NCBI RefSeq assembly: GCF_938028185.1
Contig: NZ_CALJAH010000427.1
Location: 1 to 17,079, forward strand
DNA: 17,079 nt
Direction of reading: 5' to 3'
Source: an uncultured Cardiobacterium sp.
GTDB taxonomy: Bacteria; Pseudomonadota; Gammaproteobacteria; Cardiobacteriales; Cardiobacteriaceae
Position 1 is the stretch's first letter. Each line of letters begins with the position of its first letter. Below are positions 1-6,686 of this stretch, one piece after another. The position numbers were made by a program, and so were the translations under genes. The notes beneath the pieces are model-generated. The model saw nothing but the letters and a program-made list of their open reading frames with translations, was not told the DNA's origin and made no database searches.

Positions 1-1721
1 AGGATGCGCAGGATTTGTTTGTTGCCTGCCTGTACGGCGGCGGCGAATTTCTGGATTTCGCGGCTGCGTACGCGCGGGTGGGTGATGACGAGGTTGATGT
101 TGTTGCGGTTGAAGGCGTAGTTCACCGCGATGTTTTCCGGGCCGCCCGCAGTGAAGGCGATGTAGCTCAGGATGCCGTGGTGGCCGAGGGTGATGCCGGA
201 GATGTGGTTGTCGGTGAGGGTGAGGTAGCCGGGGTCGTTGAAGAAGGGGATTTCTTGTTTTTGTTCGCGCGCGATGCTGCGCAGGCCGAGGAGGTGGCCG
301 TAGGTGTCCTGCCCGTTCAGGCAGGCGTGTTTGCGCGCGCGGTGTTCTTTGCTGTATTGCTCGATGAGCGGCTGGATGGCGCTGGCGTCTTCGAGTTGGT
401 AGATGGCGTGCGCGATGGAGGTCGCGGTGACGCTTTGCATGTAGGATTTGCGCCCGTTTTGGTAGTGGCGCATGTCGATGTTTTCGCGGCTGCTTTTGAT
501 GGTTTTGCGGGTTTTGTATTGGGCGTATTGCAGGGCGAGCTGCATGATGGCGTCGCGGTCGTTGTGTTTCAGGAGGGCTTGTTCCTGGTCGTTGAGGAAG
601 AGGTCGTAGATGCTGGTGGTGTGGTTTTCGGCGTGGTGGCGGTAGTCAGCCAGCGCGTCCTTGATGAGTTTGTGGGTGCCGCTGTCTTCGTCTTTGGTTT
701 CGTGTTTGTCGATTTGCCAGTCCAGCGGGCGCAGGTTGAGGTTTTCCGGCAGGGTGTTTTTGCGCCGGATTTGTTTGTCGCGCTGGTAGTTTTGGGCGAG
801 CTGGAGGATGTCGGCCAAGCTCGCCGCGTCTATCCAGGTGCTTTCGCTGTGGAGGAAGTAGCGGTCGTCGTTGATGTTGCAGCGGTAGTTGAGCGGTTTG
901 TATGCCCAGAAGGCACTGCCGTCGGAGAAGGCGGCGTCGTTCAGGGCGTCTTCGTCGTCGAGGATGTGCGAGTCGTCGATGCTTAGGACAAACAGGGCTT
1001 TTTCGACGGTTTGCCAGATGGCGGCGTTTTCGCCGCGGCTGATGAGTTGCGCGCGGATTTCGCGCGCCTGGGCGTTGGGGAAGACGCTCGGCGCGGCAAA
1101 GGGCAGGTCGGGCGCTTCGGGGCGGCTTTGGATGAGGGCGTAGAGGGTGTTTTCGATTTGTGCAGGCGAGGCGATGCCGCCTTTGTCGTCATGGATGTCC
1201 ATGCTCCAACCGCGCCCCTGGTAGAGGATGATGATGTGGCGTGCGGGGTCGTGCGGGTCGTTGAAGGTGTATTCGTCTTCTACGGGCAGCGGGCGGCGGG
1301 CGGCGCCGCGCAGCACTTCCCACTGGCCGTGGCAGGTGTCGGGGTCGTCGAGGATGGCGCGCAGTTCGCCGTTTTGGTAGGCGTGGTGGACGCGGGCAAG
1401 GGCGTGGGTGAAGTGGGCGACGCGCTTCAGTCCGCTTTGTGGCGCTTTCCAGTCGATTTTCATCGCCTGGTTGCCGGTGAGTGGCAGGCTGCCCCGGTTG
1501 GCGAGGCGCATCGCGCGCCAGTAGTCAATCAGCCAGGAGTCGGGCGCGGCGAGGTCGGCGCGTTGTTCGAGCAGGCGTTGCAGTTTGGGCGCTTCCAGAT
1601 GGCGGAAGTCTTCCAGTGCCTTGGCGCTGTGGGCGTAGGTTTTGTCGTCCACCAGCGGGCGCAGCCATTGGAGGTAGGTGGCAAAGGTGTCGTCGAGGCT
1701 GGGCAGGGGCAGGGTTTTCAT
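1..1721 (-). CDS. Choline/carnitine O-acyltransferase family protein (C-terminus cut by window edge)
   Basis: The minus frame is open from the ATG at 1721 to the window edge (573 codons). Family features in order: an N-terminal LPLPSLDDTFATYLQWLRPL segment like the start of carnitine acetyltransferase, SWLIDYW at residues 82-88, a His in YFLHSESTWIDAASL (around residue 293) at the place of the catalytic histidine, an NGRKS segment at the place of the family GRTDT motif, HLLGL, and the C-terminal strand region ending INLVITHP. Known members move acyl groups between CoA and carnitine or choline; they are mostly eukaryotic, about 600-650 aa, so only a short tail should be missing here. Residues that bind carnitine in the animal enzyme look replaced, so the acceptor is unknown. 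The start codon overlaps the parC stop as ATGA, which implies translational coupling. Family call is firm, substrate is not. Confidence 0.82.
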   Translation of the reverse strand, partial: MKTLPLPSLDDTFATYLQWLRPLVDDKTYAHSAKALEDFRHLEAPKLQRLLEQRADLAAPDSWLIDYWRAMRLANRGSLPLTGNQAMKIDWKAPQSGLKRVAHFTHALARVHHAYQNGELRAILDDPDTCHGQWEVLRGAARRPLPVEDEYTFNDPHDPARHIIILYQGRGWSMDIHDDKGGIASPAQIENTLYALIQSRPEAPDLPFAAPSVFPNAQAREIRAQLISRGENAAIWQTVEKALFVLSIDDSHILDDEDALNDAAFSDGSAFWAYKPLNYRCNINDDRYFLHSESTWIDAASLADILQLAQNYQRDKQIRRKNTLPENLNLRPLDWQIDKHETKDEDSGTHKLIKDALADYRHHAENHTTSIYDLFLNDQEQALLKHNDRDAIMQLALQYAQYKTRKTIKSSRENIDMRHYQNGRKSYMQSVTATSIAHAIYQLEDASAIQPLIEQYSKEHRARKHACLNGQDTYGHLLGLRSIAREQKQEIPFFNDPGYLTLTDNHISGITLGHHGILSYIAFTAGGPENIAVNYAFNRNNINLVITHPRVRSREIQKFAAAVQAGNKQILRI

Positions 1722-3967
1722 GCGGCGGGTTCGGGGTCTGCGATGGTGATGTGGTCGATGCGACGGTAGTTTTTCGGCAGCCAGTTGCCTTTGTGGCCGC
1801 GCGGGGTGAGGTAGTTGTCGCGTTCGCTGGCGCGAATGGTGAGTTTTTGTTTGCCGCTGTAGAGGGTGAGGTCGCGTCCGCGCGGTACGGCGAGGATGTG
1901 CGCGAGGCGGATGCCGTGTTCGTCGTAGGTTTTTTTGGCAATCGCCAGGGTCTGGCTGCCTTTGCCTTTGGCGAGTTCAGGGATTTCTTCGGCGGGGATG
2001 AGGGCGACTCTGCCTTCGTTGCTGATAGCGAGAATGTCCGCTTCGCCTTCGGGCAGGGCTTGCAGGGTGATGGCGCGGCTCGTGCCGCCGGGGGTGATGA
2101 GGGTTTTGCCGCTTTTGGTTTTGCTGGTGAGCTCTGTACCGGGGATGATGAAGCCGTAGCCGTTGTCGGCGGCGATGAGGTAGCGGCGTTCGGGTTCGAT
2201 GATGGCGGCGGCGATGATGTGCGCGTTGGCGTCGATGCTCATGCTGCTGCTTAAGGGTTCGCCCTGGCCGCGTGCTGAGGGCAGGCCGTGCAGGGCGAGG
2301 GTGTAACTGCGGCCGTTATCGGCGAGCAGGCAGGCTTGTTGGTTGCTGCGGCCGCTGATTTGGGTGAGGTAGGCGTCGCCGTTTTTGTAGGCGAGCGCCG
2401 CGCCGTCGATGGCGTGGCCTTTGCCGCCGCGTATCCAGCCCATTTTGGAGATGATGAGGGTGACGGCTTCGCTCGGTGTCAGTTCGGTTTCGTCCAATGC
2501 CACGGCGGCTTCGCGCTCGATGATGCGGGTGCGGCGCGGGTCGCCGTAGGCTTCGGCATCGGCGGCGAGTTCGTCGGCAATCAGCGCCAGCAGGCGTTCG
2601 CGGCTTTGTAGCAGTTCGTGCAATCGCTGTTGTTCGGTGGCAAGCGCGTCCTGTTCGGCGCGGATTTGTATTTCTTCGAGGCGGGCGAGGTGGCGCAGCC
2701 GGGTGTTGAGGATGGCCTCTGCCTGCGCCTCACTCAGGGCGAAGGTCGCCATCAGCACCGGGCGCGGTTCGTCTTCTGTGCGGATGATGCGGATGACTTC
2801 GTCGAGGTTCAGATAGGCGATGAGCAGGCCTTGCAGGATGTGCAGGCGCTCATTGACCGCGTGCAGGCGATGGTTGAGACGGCGGCGCACGGTTTCTTCG
2901 CGGTACACCAGCCATTCGCGCAGGATTTGTCCGAGGTTTTTCACTTGCGGACGGCCATCAAGGCCAATCATGTTCATCTGCGCGCTGTAGCGTTTTTCGA
3001 GGTCGGTGGTGGCGAAGAGGTGCTGCATCAGGCGTTCGTGGTCAATGCGGTTGGAGCGCGGCACGAGGACAAGGCGGATGGGGTGTTCATGGTCGGATTC
3101 GTCGCGCAGGTCTTCCAGCCAGGCGAGTTTTTTCGCCTGCATTTGTTTGGCGATTTGTTCTTGTACTTTGCTGCCGGAGACTTGGTAGGGCAGTTGGTCG
3201 ATGATGATGTTGCCGTCTTCGAGGTGCCAGGTGGCGCGCAGCCGCACCGCGCCGCGCCCGGTGCGGTAGAGCGCGGCGATTTCTTCGCGCGCGGAGACGA
3301 GTTCGCCGCCGGTGGGGAAATCGGGAGCGGGGATGTGTTGCATGAGGGCGTCGTCGGTCAAAAGCGGGTCGGCGATGAGGGCGCGGCAGGCGCTAACGAC
3401 TTCACCGAGGTTGTGCGGCAGCAGGTTGGTCGCCATGCCGACGGCGATGCCGCTGCCGCCGTTGAGCAATATGTTTGGCAGGCGGGCAGGCAGGCGCGCC
3501 GGTTCTTGCAGGGTGCCGTCGAAGTTGGCAACCCATTCGACCGTGCCTTGTTCCAGCTCGGCCAAAAGCGTCTTGGCGTAACCGGTCAGGCGGCTTTCGG
3601 TGTAGCGCATCGCCGCGAACGATTTGGGATCATCGGCGCTGCCCCAGTTGCCCTGGCCATCGACCAGCGGGTAGCGGTAGGCGAAATCCTGCGCCATCAG
3701 CACCATCGCCTCATAGCAGGCGGAATCGCCGTGCGGGTGGTATTTGCCGATGACGTCGCCGACGGTGCGCGCCGATTTTTTGTGCTTGGACTGATGCGAA
3801 AGCCCCAGCTCGCTCATGGCGTAAATGATGCGGCGCTGTACGGGTTTCAAGCCATCGCCGATGTGCGGCAGGGCGCGGTCAAGGATGACGTACATCGAGT
3901 AGTCGAGATAGGCTTTTTCGACGAAGCCGGCGAGGGGTTGTTGTTCGGCGTTGAGGGCGGTGTTCAT
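1718..3967 (-). CDS. parC: DNA topoisomerase IV subunit A (ParC)
   Basis: A 749-residue protein, the usual ParC length. It is the DNA-breaking and rejoining subunit of topoisomerase IV, which works with ParE (not in this window) to unlink daughter chromosomes. The N-terminal breakage-reunion domain contains LDYSMYVILDRALPHIGDGL, the quinolone-determining stretch GKYHPHGDSACYEAMVLMAQ (Ser82 and Glu86 correspond to E. coli Ser80/Glu84, both unmutated), and the catalytic Tyr122 in AAMRYTESRLT. A coiled-coil segment lies around residues 370-480, and the rest is the C-terminal DNA-wrapping propeller. It is ParC rather than GyrA by length, by the short N-terminus and by lack of a clear GyrA box. 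It sits 33 nt after dinB and its stop overlaps the start of the acyltransferase gene. No strong Shine-Dalgarno is seen before the ATG at 3967. Confidence 0.97.
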   Translation of the reverse strand: MNTALNAEQQPLAGFVEKAYLDYSMYVILDRALPHIGDGLKPVQRRIIYAMSELGLSHQSKHKKSARTVGDVIGKYHPHGDSACYEAMVLMAQDFAYRYPLVDGQGNWGSADDPKSFAAMRYTESRLTGYAKTLLAELEQGTVEWVANFDGTLQEPARLPARLPNILLNGGSGIAVGMATNLLPHNLGEVVSACRALIADPLLTDDALMQHIPAPDFPTGGELVSAREEIAALYRTGRGAVRLRATWHLEDGNIIIDQLPYQVSGSKVQEQIAKQMQAKKLAWLEDLRDESDHEHPIRLVLVPRSNRIDHERLMQHLFATTDLEKRYSAQMNMIGLDGRPQVKNLGQILREWLVYREETVRRRLNHRLHAVNERLHILQGLLIAYLNLDEVIRIIRTEDEPRPVLMATFALSEAQAEAILNTRLRHLARLEEIQIRAEQDALATEQQRLHELLQSRERLLALIADELAADAEAYGDPRRTRIIEREAAVALDETELTPSEAVTLIISKMGWIRGGKGHAIDGAALAYKNGDAYLTQISGRSNQQACLLADNGRSYTLALHGLPSARGQGEPLSSSMSIDANAHIIAAAIIEPERRYLIAADNGYGFIIPGTELTSKTKSGKTLITPGGTSRAITLQALPEGEADILAISNEGRVALIPAEEIPELAKGKGSQTLAIAKKTYDEHGIRLAHILAVPRGRDLTLYSGKQKLTIRASERDNYLTPRGHKGNWLPKNYRRIDHITIADPEPAA

Positions 3968-4000
3968 GATGGGCGGGGTTGGTTTTTCGTGGCGTGCCTT

Positions 4001-5089
4001 TTACGGCGTTTTGCGGGAAAAATCCAGCATGAGCGGCAATTCTTGCTGCGGGCTGTCTTCGCGCATCCCGGAGTAGGTGATGCCGACAAGGCGTACCGGG
4101 CGCGCGGGGGCGATGTCGTTCAGCAGGCGCGCAATCCAATAGTGCGCGTCTGTTTCGCGGGTGAAGGCGGTGGAAAGGGTCTGGCGGCGCGTCGTCTGGC
4201 TGAAGTCGCTGTATTTGAGTTTGAGGGTGAGGGTGTGCGGTTGCAACTGGCGGCGTTGCACGTCGGCAAATGCCTCGCGGTTTTGCGCGAGCAGCGCCTG
4301 GTAGAGCGCGGCGCGGTCTTCGATGTCGCGGGCGAAGGTGGTTTCGCTGCCGATGGATTTGCGTTCGCGCGTGGCTTCTACCGGGCGCAGGTCGATGCCG
4401 CGCGCCATGTCGTAGTAGAAGTCGCCCTGTTTGCCAAATTCGTGGTGCAGCGTCTCGCGCGAGAGGCGGCAGAGGTCGGCGCCGGTCTGGATGCCAAGCG
4501 CGTGCATATGCGCGGCGGTCGCCCTGCCAATGCCGTGAAAGCGCTCCACCGGCAAGCTGGCGGCAAAGGCCGCGCCCTGCGCGGGCGGGATGACGGCGAT
4601 GCCGTTCGGTTTGTTCAGGTCGGAGGCGATTTTTGCCAGCATTTTGTTGTAGGAAACGCCCGCCGAGGCGGTCAGCCCGGTCGCGGCGAAGATTTCGGCG
4701 CGCAGGCGTTCGGCGATGCGGGTGGCGGAGCCGCTTTCATGCGGGCTGTCGCTGACGTCGAGATAGGCCTCATCCAGCGAGAGCGGCTCAACGAGGTCGG
4801 TGACGGCGAGCATCAGCGCGCGGATTTGCAGGCTGACCGCGCGGTACACGGCGAAACGCGGCGGCGCGAGGATGAGCTGCGGGCAACGCTGCTGCGCGCG
4901 GTAGGTGGACATGGCGGAATGGATGCCGTAGCGGCGCGCCTCATAGCTGGCAGCGGCAACCACGCCGCGCTCTGCCGCCGGGCGGGCGACGACGAGCGGC
5001 TTGCCGCGCCACTCGGGGTGATCGCGCTGCTCCACCGAGGCGAAGAAGGCGTCCATGTCAATGTGGATGATTTTGCGGGAGCGGGGCAT
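4001..5089 (-). CDS. dinB: DNA polymerase IV (Y-family translesion polymerase DinB)
   Basis: The 362-residue protein starts MPRSRKIIHIDMDAFFASVE. Catalytic carboxylates are visible at Asp11 (IDMD) and Asp106/Glu107 (SLDEAYLDVSD), with Phe16 as the steric-gate residue that excludes ribonucleotides. The helix-hairpin-helix thumb (VERFHGIGRATAAHMHALGI) follows, then the little-finger domain (SIGSETTFARDI, HTLTLKLKYSDF). The C-terminus ends QQELPLMLDFSRKTP, where QELPLML could be the sliding-clamp-binding motif. The enzyme copies past damaged bases with low fidelity. The frame stays open upstream to an ATG at 5194, but that would add 35 residues inside the MATE gene with no family similarity, so 5089 is chosen; no clear Shine-Dalgarno helps. 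I see no LexA-type box (CTG-N10-CAG with flanking match) immediately upstream, so SOS control is not shown. Confidence 0.95.
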   Translation of the reverse strand: MPRSRKIIHIDMDAFFASVEQRDHPEWRGKPLVVARPAAERGVVAAASYEARRYGIHSAMSTYRAQQRCPQLILAPPRFAVYRAVSLQIRALMLAVTDLVEPLSLDEAYLDVSDSPHESGSATRIAERLRAEIFAATGLTASAGVSYNKMLAKIASDLNKPNGIAVIPPAQGAAFAASLPVERFHGIGRATAAHMHALGIQTGADLCRLSRETLHHEFGKQGDFYYDMARGIDLRPVEATRERKSIGSETTFARDIEDRAALYQALLAQNREAFADVQRRQLQPHTLTLKLKYSDFSQTTRRQTLSTAFTRETDAHYWIARLLNDIAPARPVRLVGITYSGMREDSPQQELPLMLDFSRKTP

Positions 5090-5111
5090 GGTGGCGTGCT
5101 TATAGGATGGC

Positions 5112-6500
5112 TCAGCGCCGCCGCAATCCGTCACCCAAACGGCGTTGTTCCAGCGGCATTCCCGCCTCGTAGCGGGCGACAAGGCGCATCGCAATCAGCC
5201 AGCAGACCGGCGCGGTGAAGACGGCTTCCGCCATGTGGCCGAGGATGATGCCGCGCGGCCCCAGCAGCCACGCGCCGAGGCTGATCAGCGGAATCGCACC
5301 GAACAGCAGCCCGGCGAGGTTGGAAGCGGTGGAGTAAAACGGGCGGCCAAGGTTGTTGTAAGCGGCGTTCAGGAAAAAGATGACGCCCTTGCAGCCGAAC
5401 AGCAGCGACGCACCGCTGCAATAGAAGCGGAGCAGCGCGGCGGCGCGCTCGTCCAGCGCAAACCATTGCGGCAGCGGCTCGCGCAGGAGGAAGAGCAGCA
5501 GGCCGATGACGGCGACGGTAAGCCAGTTGAATTGCAGCGCGGCGAGGAGCGTTTGCCGCACGCGGGCAAAGCGCGCCGCGCCTGCATTCTGGCCGATAAT
5601 CGGGGCGACGGCGGCGGAGAGTGAAAAGAGCAGGGCGAAGCCGACCGGGACGAGGCGAATGATGACGGCAAAGGCGGCGACGGCATCGTCGCCAAACGCG
5701 GCCATTTGTCGCGCGGCAAAGGCGGTGGCGAGCGGGCTGGTGAGGTTGGTGAGCATCGCCGGGACGGCAATGGCGACAATCGCCGGAATATTGAGCATGA
5801 GCAGGCGCAAATGTAGCGGCGCGCGCAGGCGGTAGCGCCAGATGACGACGTACCAGGCGGCGGCGACCAGTACCGCTTGCGAGATGAGCGCGGCCAGCGC
5901 CGCGCCTTGCAACCCCCAGCCGCAGGCGAAGATAAAGATGGGGTCAAGCACGGCCTGGGTTGCGGTCGCGCCGATGCTGACGTACATCGCCAGCCGCGCG
6001 CTGCCGAGGGCAAAGAGGGTGGACGTGCCGCAGTTGCCGAGCGTCAGCAGCGGCAGGCCAATGAGGACAATGGCGAGATAATCGGCGGCGTGGGCAAGCG
6101 TCTCGCCCTGCGCGCCGAGGCTGGCGAGAATGGGGACGCGGGCAAACCAGGCGATGGCGGCGAGCAGCGTCAGCAGGATGAAGCTGAAGGCGGAGGTATC
6201 CCAGGCGTAGCGCGCGGCGCGGTGGCGGTCGCCGCCGCCGATGGCACGGGCGACCAGCACGGTGGTGGTGATGCCGAGCGCAATGGCAATGGCGCGGATG
6301 AAATAGAGCGCGGCCGCGGCGAAACCCAGCCCGGCGATGAGGCGGGCGTCGCCGAGGCGGCTGATAAAGAGAATATCGACGAAATCAACGATGAAGGTGG
6401 CGAGGATGCCGACGCTGCGCGCGCAGGTCATGTTGATGAGATGGCGCCAGATGCTGCCTTCGATAAAGGGCGCGTTGGCGGGGTCGGGGCTGCGGTTCAT
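5112..6500 (-). CDS. MATE family efflux transporter
   Basis: A 462-residue polytopic membrane protein with about 12 hydrophobic segments in two similar halves. The first half opens with IEGSIWRHLINMT and carries IVDFVDILFISRLGDARLIA and ITTTVLVARAIGGGDRHRA; the second carries LTSPLATAFAARQMAAFGDD and IIGQNAGAARFARVRQ. These are marks of the multidrug and toxic-compound extrusion family (NorM/DinF-like, COG0534), which export cationic drugs or metabolites using a Na+ or H+ gradient. The substrate cannot be read from sequence. The ATG at 6500 (MNRSPDPANAPF) is preferred to one at 6584, because the extra 28 residues are not conserved and would use up the putative promoter. It is the first gene of the minus-strand run MATE-dinB-parC-acyltransferase and is divergent from clpB. 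Confidence 0.9.
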   Translation of the reverse strand: MNRSPDPANAPFIEGSIWRHLINMTCARSVGILATFIVDFVDILFISRLGDARLIAGLGFAAAALYFIRAIAIALGITTTVLVARAIGGGDRHRAARYAWDTSAFSFILLTLLAAIAWFARVPILASLGAQGETLAHAADYLAIVLIGLPLLTLGNCGTSTLFALGSARLAMYVSIGATATQAVLDPIFIFACGWGLQGAALAALISQAVLVAAAWYVVIWRYRLRAPLHLRLLMLNIPAIVAIAVPAMLTNLTSPLATAFAARQMAAFGDDAVAAFAVIIRLVPVGFALLFSLSAAVAPIIGQNAGAARFARVRQTLLAALQFNWLTVAVIGLLLFLLREPLPQWFALDERAAALLRFYCSGASLLFGCKGVIFFLNAAYNNLGRPFYSTASNLAGLLFGAIPLISLGAWLLGPRGIILGHMAEAVFTAPVCWLIAMRLVARYEAGMPLEQRRLGDGLRRR

Positions 6501-6531
6501 GCGGGTAGGGTAGGGCAGGGCAAAGGCGCGG

Positions 6532-6537
6532 ATTGTA
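6532..6537 (-). promoter_or_regulatory. Possible -10 box for the MATE-dinB-parC operon
   Basis: The minus strand reads TACAAT (5 of 6 to TATAAT) about 31 nt before the chosen MATE start. No convincing TTGACA-like -35 lies 16-18 nt upstream (CAGATA at that place), so this is only a candidate, and an activator or a different start point is possible. Confidence 0.3.
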
Positions 6538-6623
6538 GCGGTTTTTGCCGGTGCTATCTGCGCCGATTTCCCGCCCATAATCAAACAAACTCATCGCGCT
6601 AACGAAAAATTTACAAAAAACTG

Positions 6624-6651
6624 CTTGATATTGCCGCAGCAAGCCATACAT
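6624..6651 (+). promoter_or_regulatory. Sigma-32-like heat-shock promoter for clpB
   Basis: CTTGATA at 6624-6630 followed, after a 13-nt gap, by CCATACAT at 6644-6651 resembles the sigma-32 (RpoH) pattern CTTGAA ... CCCCAT-T at near-normal spacing. It lies 36 nt upstream of the clpB start, which has a good ribosome site (AAGAGGA, 6 nt spacing). In other proteobacteria clpB is an RpoH-regulon gene, which supports the reading. The -10 half matches imperfectly (AGCCAT for CCCCAT). Confidence 0.5.
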
Positions 6652-6686
6652 CGGCGTTATCCCAATTTCAACCAAGAGGAAACATC

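Noticed and set aside
15..986. Plus-strand open frame of 323 codons at the left edge
   Set aside because: Mirror of the acyltransferase gene, which has family motifs all along the opposite strand.
5060..5130. LexA box upstream of dinB
   Set aside because: No CTGT-N8-ACAG pattern is seen near the start, so SOS control is not claimed.
2618..5218. Plus-strand open frame of 866 codons opposite parC and dinB
   Set aside because: It is antisense to two clear conserved genes, its translation is rich in Val, Ala, Gly and Phe without domains, and such mirror frames are common in G+C-rich genes.
5877..6602. Plus-strand open frame of 241 codons opposite the MATE gene
   Set aside because: Low-complexity Gly/Glu/Ala/Asp translation antisense to a clear membrane transporter.
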